NCBI GenBank assembly: GCA_024998595.1
Contig: JACOEK010000009.1
Coordinates: 1 to 64,000, forward strand
From: Nitrospira sp.
GTDB taxonomy: Bacteria; Nitrospirota; Nitrospiria; Nitrospirales; Nitrospiraceae
DNA length: 64,000 bases
Direction of reading: 5' to 3'
The position numbers were made by a program, and so were the translations under genes. Position 1 is the first letter of the stretch. Each line of letters begins with the position of its first letter. Positions 52,177-59,968 of the stretch are shown here, piece after piece. Below the pieces are notes generated by a model, which saw only the letters and a program-made list of their open reading frames with translations, ran no database searches and had not been told where the DNA came from.

Positions 52177-52893
52177 ATGTTTGAATTCCTTCGACAGCCG
52201 GGGTTCTTCGGAACCCATGCCACCATGGGGGCCGATCTTAGCCAGTTGATGGCCACGCTGTTCACCGGCCTCTTTATCATCGGGTGGCTTCAGGCGAAGC
52301 AGCATCGCGGACATCCTCATCATTGGTTAATGCTGGGCGGCATGATTACGATGGTGGGATTCTTTACCGCCTACTATCTCTTTCGGCAATTAGGGGTGTT
52401 GGCGTTTGAGGGGAAGGAAGGATTCGGCGGGTCGCAAGCCTTGTACGACTATGTCTTTATCCCTGTGCTCACGGTTCACATCATTTTGGTGATCATCGGA
52501 CTGGTCATGGCCGTGTATATGATTGTGTTGGGGTTTCGGTCCCAACAGTTCATCGGCGGAACCCGCGTGCTGAGTGCGTCGTTGCTGCAGACCTCATGGA
52601 AGAAAATCGGGATGATCTTTGCGGCACTTCTGACGGTGGTGATCGTTCTCTTCGGGACACGGGTGATGTCGGCCGGATTTTCCTTGCGCAAGCTGGAGGT
52701 CTATCTCGGATTTCTCAGTCTGGTGGCCATCGTGTTCGCGGTGGAAATGGGCATTCAGCGGATCTGGCCTGATGGCGGACAACGCCATCGAGCGCTTGGC
52801 CGGTTCACGATGATTGTCTATTGCATCTTGTTCCTGACGGGAACCTTCACCTACGCGATGTTGTATATTTTGTACCCTGGGAAAATCGGCTAG
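52177..52893 (+). CDS. DUF420 (CtaM/YozB-like) membrane protein
   Basis: A 238-residue protein with six membrane segments. Paired histidines (HRGHPHHWLM early, then VLTVHIILV and HRALGRFTM) and the closing LTGTFTYAMLYILYP match the DUF420 family. The Gram-positive member CtaM is needed for haem-copper oxidase activity, so a similar role for the bd-like oxidase here is plausible. The ATG at 52177 lies two bases after the methyltransferase stop. Confidence 0.75.
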   Translation: MFEFLRQPGFFGTHATMGADLSQLMATLFTGLFIIGWLQAKQHRGHPHHWLMLGGMITMVGFFTAYYLFRQLGVLAFEGKEGFGGSQALYDYVFIPVLTVHIILVIIGLVMAVYMIVLGFRSQQFIGGTRVLSASLLQTSWKKIGMIFAALLTVVIVLFGTRVMSAGFSLRKLEVYLGFLSLVAIVFAVEMGIQRIWPDGGQRHRALGRFTMIVYCILFLTGTFTYAMLYILYPGKIG

Positions 52894-52925
52894 CGACAGA
52901 AGCCGGCTTGAGGACTGAGCGTCTT

Positions 52926-53420
52926 ATGTTTGTGTGCGGATGCGGCGGGTGGATGCATACCGAGGGGATTGAGGAACGGCTGTCGAATGATGGCGAGGCC
53001 ACCTGGTTTGTCCGCACGGAATGTCGTCCCTGTCGGTGGTGGATTGGGATCGAAGTGCCGACAGGACAGGTTGAAGGGCTTGTCGATCGGTTGATGTGGT
53101 CGGATGACGCCACGCATCGGTTGGATCGTGTTCCCCCTTATGCCGCGCCGGCATTGCGTGAGTTAGTGGAAGGGTTTGCCAGGACGAGACGGCACCGGGT
53201 CATCACCTACGACTTGATCGACCAGGCGTTGACCGGGGATGTCGTAGCCTGGGATGCCGACGCCGAGCAGCGCCTCGCCAATGTGCCGGCGCCCGTTCGT
53301 GCCATGGCACGTATCGAACTGGAGCGGACCGCCTTAGACCGTGGTGAGCGGTCGGTGAGCATCGCGTTGATGGAAGAAGTCAAAGCGCGATATTTCGGCA
53401 TGGCGGCGCAGCGGGCGTAG
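52926..53420 (+). CDS. PCP_red-domain protein with N-terminal zinc-like cysteines
   Basis: A 164-residue protein. The N-terminal part has CGCGG and CRPC (about residues 4-36), a possible zinc ribbon. The C-terminal 55 residues (WDADAEQRLANVPAPVRAMARIELERTALDRG) match the PCP_red domain of light-independent protochlorophyllide reductase BchB/ChlB, which also occurs alone in non-phototrophs. There is no oxidoreductase core. The ATG at 52926 gives the best N-terminus. Its place between DUF420 and oxidase genes suggests a link to haem or oxidase maturation. Confidence 0.72.
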   Translation: MFVCGCGGWMHTEGIEERLSNDGEATWFVRTECRPCRWWIGIEVPTGQVEGLVDRLMWSDDATHRLDRVPPYAAPALRELVEGFARTRRHRVITYDLIDQALTGDVVAWDADAEQRLANVPAPVRAMARIELERTALDRGERSVSIALMEEVKARYFGMAAQRA

Positions 53421-53502
53421 TGATAGACGTGTGAGGCGGTGTGCAGGAGGTCACCGGGTGTCCCTCCCGTGCCTGACTCTCTTGATTCGGGTGGATGACA
53501 CA

Positions 53503-54588
53503 ATGTTGCATCGGTTGGCTCTACGTGTGCTCCCGAGTTTGACGCTGGCCGTCACAGAAGATTCGGTTCGCAAACGCAAGCGTCTCGTCATGTTTGTCCC
53601 GGGACTGGTGGCCTTTGCCGTGTACCGGGCGGCCAAGCAGGGATTCTCTCTCGCTGATCCACTCACATTGCTCTTGTTGTGCGGGCTGGTGTCGATGGCC
53701 ACGGCGCTGTGCGCCTATCGAGTCGGGCGTGCGGTGCCATTCATGCAGCTTCTCCCTTCGGATGGACTGCAGCGTATCGGTTGGATCCTCGCCTGGGTTG
53801 GCTTTGTCTACGGTATCCAGTTGTCTCTGCTGGTGTTGGCCCTGCTGTGGTTGGTGGGGTACGACTATGCCAGACACCCCGACGGGCCGGCAATGATGGC
53901 GTTGATTATTCCCAGCACAGCTGTCGCGCGCGATGCATTTGAAATCGGCTATGTTCGCTGGCTTGAGGCCTGTGGGCGACCGCTGGTCACCTTCCCCGAT
54001 GGCATGGCGTTACGAAGCTTGCTGCAACGATTCGATCGGGCGCTCTTGACCTGGGTCACAGCAGGCGTCGTCGGCTGTACGGCCCTTTCTGTGTTGACGG
54101 CGGCCGTTGTGAGCGGCGACCTCGCGGTGTTCGCGCAAGGGGGCATCGTCACCATGGCGGCGGGCTCCATTGGGCTTCTCGCATTTTTCGCCGGGCATGG
54201 AGATCGATCACCGCTGATGTCCAGACTGGCTGCGACCAGTCGGGGTGAGTTGATGAAATTTTGGTGGTGGCCAGGATTGGCCTTTGCTTCGACCTATTAC
54301 TTGGTGCTGGTCGGAACCTGCCTCTACGTGTTGAAGCAGCCGATGAGTTCGATGGCCTTGTTTGTGGGGGTTGCCGGCCTCGTCGGCGGCATCATGCCGT
54401 TATATTGTTTCTATTTGGGACATCGACGGGAAATTGAAAATCGTCAACCCGGAGGCGTGCCGAGTGCGTTGCTACGTTGCCCATTCGTGATGGGCATTCT
54501 CGGCAAGTCTCGCGAAGCCATTGTCGGTTCGGCCTTGAGTGAATCTGCGGCTGTCTTTGAGAAGAACAGCCAGAGAGTGTCGTCATGA
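53503..54588 (+). CDS. Polytopic membrane protein of unknown function
   Basis: A 361-residue protein with about seven or eight hydrophobic segments and no recognised family. The ATG at 53503 has GGTGGA eight bases upstream; earlier in-frame codons would add an unlikely cysteine-rich tail. Its stop overlaps the ATG of the bd-like oxidase subunit (ATGA), so the two are translationally coupled. It may be an accessory or missing second subunit of that oxidase, although nothing in its sequence resembles CydB. Confidence 0.6.
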   Translation: MLHRLALRVLPSLTLAVTEDSVRKRKRLVMFVPGLVAFAVYRAAKQGFSLADPLTLLLLCGLVSMATALCAYRVGRAVPFMQLLPSDGLQRIGWILAWVGFVYGIQLSLLVLALLWLVGYDYARHPDGPAMMALIIPSTAVARDAFEIGYVRWLEACGRPLVTFPDGMALRSLLQRFDRALLTWVTAGVVGCTALSVLTAAVVSGDLAVFAQGGIVTMAAGSIGLLAFFAGHGDRSPLMSRLAATSRGELMKFWWWPGLAFASTYYLVLVGTCLYVLKQPMSSMALFVGVAGLVGGIMPLYCFYLGHRREIENRQPGGVPSALLRCPFVMGILGKSREAIVGSALSESAAVFEKNSQRVSS

Positions 54589-56453
54589 CCAAACATCCTT
54601 CGCTTTCCTCCTTGATCATTCTTTTCGTAGGCGGGTTGCTGTCGGTGCTCAGTGTCATTGCGCTGAGTCCTTCCCCGCTTATGGCGGCCGATCCCTCGAA
54701 CGATGTCTACTTCCATACGCCCGGCATTCCCAGCGGCCCTTCCGCGCCGACGGCCAACGATAATCACTATCCGCAAGTCGGCTCACTCGATAGCCGGCTA
54801 TTGATGTGGTTTATTATTCAGCAGCATACGTACTTCGGTGGTTTCGTCTTGGCCCTGCCGGTCTTCTGCGTCCTGCTGGAGTTTTTGGGATTGGTCGCCA
54901 GAAATCCCGCGATGGCCTTACGGTATGACGGTCTGGCTCAGGATCTGCTAAAGGTGGCCCTCTTGGCGCTCTCCGTTACGGCTGCAGTCGGCAGTCTGAT
55001 GCTGGCCATGTTTATCACGCTCTATCCCAGTTTCATGCAATATATGGGTGGCACCTTCAAAAGCATGATGCCTATCTATGCCTTGGTTTTTGTCGGCACA
55101 ACGTTTCTCACGATTGCGTACTACTACAGTTGGGAACGCATGGCTGCGCCCGGCTCTAAATGGGTCCATCTTTCAATCGGCCTGCTCGCGGTGGTGTGTG
55201 GGACGTCACTATTGTTGCTGGCCAATTCATGGTCTGCGTTCATGATGGCGCCCTCCGGTGTCGACGGACAGGGGCGATATCTGGGCAATCCCTGGCACTT
55301 GCTTCGCTCCGCGTTGTGGAATCCGCTCAACCTGCATCGCTTTTTGGCTGACATCATGTCGGGCGGTGCGGTTGTATTGGCTTACGCCTGTTACCGGTTC
55401 TTTTCAGGGAAAAGCCAGGAGGAGCGGGCCTATTACGATTGGGTCGGTTACGTGTTTTTGTTTGTGACGGTCTGCGCCTTGTTGCCGATGCCCTTTGCCG
55501 GTTATTGGTTGATGCGCTCCGTCTACGCCTACAGTCAGAGCATGGGCGTCACCATGATGGGCGGTTTGCTGACGTGGCTCTTCGTGGTGCAGGCGCTTCT
55601 GATCGGCGCGCTTTTTCTTGGCGTGAATTATTATCTCTGGCAAAGCATGGGGCGTATCCGGGGCGGTGAACGGTATCAGCCCTACTACCAGTACCTCCTG
55701 CTGGCGCTGACGGGGTGCTTGTTCATCTGGCTGACGCCGCACACGCTCTTGATGACCGGCACGGAAGTCAAAGCCATGGGCGGTGCGCAGCATCCGGTGA
55801 TCGGGAACTACGGGGTCATGTCGTCGAAGAACGGGGCGGTCAACGTGATGATCTGCATCACAGCGTTGAGTTACATTTATTATCGACGTGCCAACCGGAC
55901 GATGACCATTTCCTGGGCCAGGCTGGGGAACGTCCTTCTTGGCGCCCTGTTCGGTCTGGGTGCGGCGCATATCATCGGGTTGTCGATCTATGGATTCTAT
56001 CTTCCGGCCAGTCTCCGGGTGGGTCTGTCCGGTCCGCAAGCGGTGACGACGCTGTTGGTGGTGACCCTGGGATTGCTGCTCAACCGCCGCATGTTACGCG
56101 GGGCGACGATTCATGGGCCGGTGCAGTGGGGGCAGATCTCGGTCCGTGGCATGGTCGGTCTATTTGGCCTTGCGGCGGCATTTACCTGGGTAATGGGATT
56201 GATGGGGTACATCCGTTCCTCCGGCAGGTTGGCGTGGCATGTCAATGAGTTGATGCCGGATACGTCGCCTTGGGCCTTTACCCCCTCGCTAGGTTTTGCG
56301 GCGAAGATGGTAACGATCAATATGGTGCTGTTTTGGGGGGCGGTTTTCTTTCTGTTCTGGGTGTGCCAGCGCGGACAACAGCCGGTAATGCACGAGGATG
56401 TGAGCGCGGAAAAGGAGGCGGGCTTTTTACCGTCTCCGTCACATGAAGGCTAG
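54585..56453 (+). CDS. Cytochrome bd-like oxidase subunit I (copy A)
   Basis: A 622-residue protein with about 14 membrane segments and homology to CydA, plus an exported loop of about 60 residues after the first segment (HTPGIPSGPSAPTAND). It shares QQHTYFGGFVLALPVF, LANSWSAFMMAPSGVDGQGRYL, NPLNLHR and SGRLAWHVNELMPDTSPWAF with the second copy at 59969. These carry candidate haem-ligand histidines. The CydA quinol motif GRQPW is absent; the matching place reads GYWLMRSVYAYSQSMG. No CydB follows. A bd-like oxidase of this kind is known from Nitrospira and is thought to end nitrite respiration. ATGA overlap with the gene upstream. Confidence 0.88.
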   Translation: MTKHPSLSSLIILFVGGLLSVLSVIALSPSPLMAADPSNDVYFHTPGIPSGPSAPTANDNHYPQVGSLDSRLLMWFIIQQHTYFGGFVLALPVFCVLLEFLGLVARNPAMALRYDGLAQDLLKVALLALSVTAAVGSLMLAMFITLYPSFMQYMGGTFKSMMPIYALVFVGTTFLTIAYYYSWERMAAPGSKWVHLSIGLLAVVCGTSLLLLANSWSAFMMAPSGVDGQGRYLGNPWHLLRSALWNPLNLHRFLADIMSGGAVVLAYACYRFFSGKSQEERAYYDWVGYVFLFVTVCALLPMPFAGYWLMRSVYAYSQSMGVTMMGGLLTWLFVVQALLIGALFLGVNYYLWQSMGRIRGGERYQPYYQYLLLALTGCLFIWLTPHTLLMTGTEVKAMGGAQHPVIGNYGVMSSKNGAVNVMICITALSYIYYRRANRTMTISWARLGNVLLGALFGLGAAHIIGLSIYGFYLPASLRVGLSGPQAVTTLLVVTLGLLLNRRMLRGATIHGPVQWGQISVRGMVGLFGLAAAFTWVMGLMGYIRSSGRLAWHVNELMPDTSPWAFTPSLGFAAKMVTINMVLFWGAVFFLFWVCQRGQQPVMHEDVSAEKEAGFLPSPSHEG

Positions 56454-56477
56454 CAAGGTTTATGAGGGAGTGTCGTG

Positions 56478-57137
56478 ATGGGTATGAGGATTCTGGGTGT
56501 GTTTGGGGTTCTGGGCGTGATCGGATTGTGCGCGGTGCTCGGGGGCGCTACGCCTGTTCGAGCAGCCGAGGCGGGCGTGATGGTGCTGGAAGACTTTCAA
56601 TCGGCCGATCAGGATGGTTTTCCTATCGATTGGCAGCATGAAAACCAGCGCAGCCAGGCGAAGGGGCGGGATGCCTACAAAATTCAGTCCGAAGAAAACA
56701 AAAAATTTCTCGCGGCCAAAGATGCGGGGCAGCGTATAAAAAAACGTAAAATCGATTGGGATCCGAAGGTCTATCCGGTCCTGACCTGGCGATGGCGCCT
56801 CCACAAGGCTCCGAGCAATTCAGAGCCGGTTGCGGCGCTGTATGCTTCGCTGGATACCGATCTCATGTTTATTCCTGTATTCACCAAATACATCTGGAGC
56901 GCGGGCAAGCCAGTGGGGACCTTCGTCGAAGGCGGCATGTTCAGCGGTTCGGAATTGGTCGTACAAAGCGGGGTACTGCCGGTTGGGGAGTGGGTTGAAG
57001 AGCGCGTCAATGTCTATGAGGATTTCAAGCGCATTCATAAACATGAGCCGGCGGAGAAGGCCTGGGGAATTTCGTTGTTTGCCGGTCCAGGGGTGGAGAT
57101 TGATTTCGGCACCGTGACGGTGGGCCCGGCGAAGTAA
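56478..57137 (+). CDS. DUF3047 family exported protein
   Basis: A 219-residue protein with a signal peptide (about residues 1-29) and a single DUF3047 domain: LEDFQSADQDGFPIDW, PVLTWRWRLHKAP and VEIDFGTVTVGPA at the end. The fold resembles a carbohydrate-binding beta-sandwich; the function is unknown. The ATG at 56478 has GAGGGAG seven bases upstream; the GTG just before it is less likely. It is in the operon of the bd-like oxidase copy A. Confidence 0.85.
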   Translation: MGMRILGVFGVLGVIGLCAVLGGATPVRAAEAGVMVLEDFQSADQDGFPIDWQHENQRSQAKGRDAYKIQSEENKKFLAAKDAGQRIKKRKIDWDPKVYPVLTWRWRLHKAPSNSEPVAALYASLDTDLMFIPVFTKYIWSAGKPVGTFVEGGMFSGSELVVQSGVLPVGEWVEERVNVYEDFKRIHKHEPAEKAWGISLFAGPGVEIDFGTVTVGPAK

Positions 57138-57169
57138 GCGCAGGGCACCCGATTGAGGATGTACAGCGA

Positions 57170-57562
57170 ATGACCCGACCCTCCGCCAGTGCATGGTTTG
57201 ATGTGATGTTTGGCATTGCGGTCATGGCCACGGTCGGCGCCCTGATTGGTTCGTTTCTTGGTGACTCGTCTATTCCGGTGACCGCTGGATTAGGGGTGGC
57301 TCTTGGAGCGGTGGTCGGCTATCTCGGCGGACGAAGATTCCTCGTCAGTATTTTGGTCGGCACGGTCTTGGGAGGGTTACTTGCCTGGTTGATCGCCGGG
57401 ATTGAAAAGGTTTCATTCGGGGCTGGGGCTGGTGCGGCGATGGGCGGCTTTCTTGGCGTGCAGATTTCGATGTTGCTGGATATACGGGCGGCCAGAAAAG
57501 CCGCACGGGCGGATGAGAGTGAGGGGGCAGGCGCGAGTCACTCTGCGGTGATCAAATCATGA
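57170..57562 (+). CDS. Small membrane protein with glycine-zipper pattern
   Basis: A 130-residue protein with about four hydrophobic segments rich in G-xxx-G (VALGAVVGYLGG, GAGAGAAMGGFLGVQ). A hydrophilic tail contains ARKAARADESEG. No named family is recognised. The ATG at 57170 is 32 bases after the DUF3047 gene. It is probably an inner-membrane protein of the oxidase operon. Confidence 0.6.
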   Translation: MTRPSASAWFDVMFGIAVMATVGALIGSFLGDSSIPVTAGLGVALGAVVGYLGGRRFLVSILVGTVLGGLLAWLIAGIEKVSFGAGAGAAMGGFLGVQISMLLDIRAARKAARADESEGAGASHSAVIKS

Positions 57563-57577
57563 GGTGCGAGTAAGGCG

Positions 57578-58492
57578 ATGGAAAATCGAGGAGTCCTCAT
57601 CGGATCGATTATTTTTGTGTTCGGGTCGTTCATCTTAATGATCGGCGGGTTGGTTTATGAATCCTACAAGGCCAAGCAGATGCGCCAATTAGCCCTCTCC
57701 ATTGTGACGGAAGCCAAGCCGGTCGCCGCACCCCTGGCGCAGGACTTTTCTATGTATAAGACATTTACCGGGGACGATGGGCGGGAGATGGTGCAAATCT
57801 CCGAGGGGCCGTTTGTGATGGGCAGCCGTGACAATGACAGTGATCCGGATGAAAAGCCCGAGCATCAGGTCTATTTGAAGACCTACTTCATGGACAAGCA
57901 CGAGGTGACGCAGGATTCATACGATCGATTTCTCAAGATGACGAAGCGGGTGAAGCGAAAAATCGAGGTTTTTGAAGACGATCCTGCCAAATTGCTCAAG
58001 CCGGAATATCCCGCCATAGCCGTGACGTGGGATGACGCGGAGGCTTACTGCAAGTGGGCCGGCAAACGGTTGCCCACTGAGGCGGAATGGGAGAAGGCTG
58101 CTCGCGGTGAAGGCAAGCGCCGCTACGCGTGGGGTGATGAGTTTATTTCCGGATACGCAAACATCGATGGAACGGAAGACGGGTTTCGCTATCTTGCCCC
58201 TCCTGGGTCCTTCGAATCGGGGCGCAGTACGTACGGCATTTACGACATGACGGGGAACGTCGGTGAATGGGTCGCAGATGTCTATGAGGAGAACTTTTAT
58301 CGCACGTCGCCCTATCGAGATCCGAAGGGGCCGGATCAGGGCGAGCAGCGAATCATTCGCGGCGGTTCCTGGAGGGAAACGAAGCGAAATGTGCGCTCAT
58401 CCAAGCGGTTCCAGGCGAAACCGTGGCGGCACGATATCACGGTTGGGTTTCGTTGCGCGAAAGACGTCGATACCGACACGGTAGTGAAGTAA
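57578..58492 (+). CDS. SUMF1-fold protein, membrane-anchored (copy 1)
   Basis: A 304-residue protein with an N-terminal membrane anchor (about residues 7-28) and the formylglycine-generating enzyme fold from about 65: EMVQISEGPFVMGS, KTYFMDKHEVTQDSYDRFL, WDDAEAYCKWAGKRLPTEAEWEKAARG, YDMTGNVGEWVADVY and GGSWRETKRNVRSSKR. Active FGEs carry two cysteines after GGSW; none is here, so this is a structural or binding SUMF1 protein. The ATG at 57578 is 15 bases after the gene before it. No sulfatase is encoded in the window. Confidence 0.88.
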   Translation: MENRGVLIGSIIFVFGSFILMIGGLVYESYKAKQMRQLALSIVTEAKPVAAPLAQDFSMYKTFTGDDGREMVQISEGPFVMGSRDNDSDPDEKPEHQVYLKTYFMDKHEVTQDSYDRFLKMTKRVKRKIEVFEDDPAKLLKPEYPAIAVTWDDAEAYCKWAGKRLPTEAEWEKAARGEGKRRYAWGDEFISGYANIDGTEDGFRYLAPPGSFESGRSTYGIYDMTGNVGEWVADVYEENFYRTSPYRDPKGPDQGEQRIIRGGSWRETKRNVRSSKRFQAKPWRHDITVGFRCAKDVDTDTVVK

Positions 58493-58503
58493 CTAGTCGG
58501 ACC

Positions 58504-59415
58504 ATGTTAGAAACGCGCTTCAAGGTCGTATTTCTCCTTGCTGTACTGTTTGCAGCCAGTTTGCCTATCATCGCCATTCTTCGCGGGACCATTACTACCC
58601 CCCTGGAGTCCGAGTCTCACCATTCTGAGGAAGATTCCCAGGGCGGTGCTCCGGACTCCTCTGTGCCAGAGCAGCCTCTGGAGGAAGAGCTCGTCGTCAT
58701 CCCTGCGGGACCGTTCATTCGAGGAACCAGTCAGGGAGGATTCGATGAGCAACCGGAGCGAAGGATCTATCTCGACGAGTTCTCCATCGATCGATACGAA
58801 GTGACCAATGCGCAGTATGCAGCCTTTGTGAAGGCCACGGGCCATCGTAAATCAGGGCCTCCCTCGCGATATGCGAAGAATACAGGGCGCATGCGAGGGG
58901 TGAATCAGCCGGCGGTCTATGTGTCTTGGGAGGATGCCAAAGCCTATTGCGAATGGCGAGGCCGGCGGTTGCCGACTGAGGCTGAGTGGGAAAAGGCCAT
59001 GCGTGGCACGGATGGTCGTCTGTGGCCCTGGGGCAACGTGGAAATGCCGGGGGGCGCGAATTGGGCGCGTATTAACGATGGTTTTGAGGTGGCGGCGCCG
59101 GTGGGGAGAGTGCGGAGTGATGCCAGCCCCTATGGAGTCATGGATGGGGCGGGAAATGTCATGGAGTGGGTAGATGATTGGTATCTGGAAGGCGCCTATG
59201 CTGCAGCCTCGGACCGCAATCCGGAAAGTCCTGAATACGGTACCTATAAGGTTTTGCGGGGGGCGGCGTATACCAGCTCAGGATCAGACCTGCGTATCAC
59301 CGCCCGCAGTAAGATGATGTCGGATTTTCGGGATGAAACTATCGGCTTTCGCTGCGCGCAATCTCACGCAAAGACCGGCCGACTGGATGAGGGTGGGAGA
59401 TTGAGGAAATCATAG
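58504..59415 (+). CDS. SUMF1-fold protein, membrane-anchored (copy 2)
   Basis: A 303-residue paralogue of the protein just upstream, again with an N-terminal membrane anchor (about residues 9-29), a Ser/Glu-rich linker and the SUMF1 fold: LVVIPAGPFIRGTS, EFSIDRYEVTNAQYAAFV, AYCEWRGRRLPTEAEWEKAMRG and GNVMEWVDDWY. The C-terminal LRGAAYTSSGSD lacks the FGE cysteines. The ATG at 58504 is 11 bases after copy 1. The last six bases overlap the end of a 34-residue minus-strand gene. Confidence 0.87.
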   Translation: MLETRFKVVFLLAVLFAASLPIIAILRGTITTPLESESHHSEEDSQGGAPDSSVPEQPLEEELVVIPAGPFIRGTSQGGFDEQPERRIYLDEFSIDRYEVTNAQYAAFVKATGHRKSGPPSRYAKNTGRMRGVNQPAVYVSWEDAKAYCEWRGRRLPTEAEWEKAMRGTDGRLWPWGNVEMPGGANWARINDGFEVAAPVGRVRSDASPYGVMDGAGNVMEWVDDWYLEGAYAAASDRNPESPEYGTYKVLRGAAYTSSGSDLRITARSKMMSDFRDETIGFRCAQSHAKTGRLDEGGRLRKS

Positions 59416-59514
59416 GAAATCAAAGTAGTAAAGGATCAGAAACACCGCCAGAATGATATTGACAACCATTCCAGCCAAAACTATAATGTCGAACACTTTT
59501 GAGTTTTTAGCCAT
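59410..59514 (-). CDS. 34-residue single-pass membrane protein (antisense orientation)
   Basis: A tiny open frame coding for one hydrophobic helix flanked by MAKNSK and a YYFDFL end. The ATG has AAAGGG six bases upstream. The size and charge pattern recall accessory subunits of terminal oxidases (CydX, CcoQ-like). It overlaps the 3' end of the SUMF1-fold gene on the other strand by six bases. Confidence 0.5.
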   Translation of the reverse strand: MAKNSKVFDIIVLAGMVVNIILAVFLILYYFDFL

Positions 59515-59616
59515 AAAAATCCCTTTAAAAATCATGTGCGTGAGGGATTTTGATTAACACAGCGTAGTTGGTGTGTCAATTTAAAATACGTACTTAAACC
59601 GTTGGGGAGAATCACG

Positions 59617-59733
59617 ATGGAAGCTGCTCAGGATGACGTCATGGTTAAGGTCGGGAAGATGATTTTCTACATCACCTGTGCAGTCGGCTTGTGGTTTTTT
59701 TACTGGTTCGGCGGCATTCAATGCCCTTGCTGA
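59617..59733 (+). CDS. 38-residue single-pass membrane protein of the oxidase locus
   Basis: A short gene with a GGGGAGA box six bases before the ATG. The product has an acidic N-terminus (MEAAQDDVMVKVGK), one helix with aromatic residues (FYITCAVGLWFFYWF) and a C-terminal CPC. It lies between the two bd-like oxidase regions and has the size of CydX/CbdX-type subunits. The CPC end could bind metal. Confidence 0.6.
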   Translation: MEAAQDDVMVKVGKMIFYITCAVGLWFFYWFGGIQCPC

Positions 59734-59782
59734 TCCTCGTCCCGGCCTTGAAAAATGTTTATTAAGTTGAAGGGGGTTTGAG

Positions 59783-59905
59783 ATGGGCCAAACAATCGTG
59801 TATTTCGTCGTATCGATCTTGATCTGTGTGTCGTTTTTTGCGGCTGTTGATCACTTTCTGATGGATGCGCAAGGGTTGGACTTTTGGTATCTCCTTCGTA
59901 AGTAA
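59783..59905 (+). CDS. 40-residue single-pass membrane protein of the oxidase locus
   Basis: A short gene with GAAGGGGG about eight bases before the ATG. The product has one helix (IVYFVVSILICVSFFAAVDH) and a short polar tail (DAQGLDFWYLLRK). It is 63 bases before oxidase copy B and in the same direction, so a small oxidase subunit is the best guess. Confidence 0.6.
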   Translation: MGQTIVYFVVSILICVSFFAAVDHFLMDAQGLDFWYLLRK

Positions 59906-59968
59906 GTGCTGGGAGATAAGGCTTTTGACTTTGTTGTTCACATACGCGATGTATCAAGGAGGTAACCC

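Noticed and set aside
57578-59415. Formylglycine-generating enzyme for a sulfatase
   Set aside because: Both SUMF1-fold proteins lack the cysteine pair expected after GGSW, and no sulfatase is in the window.
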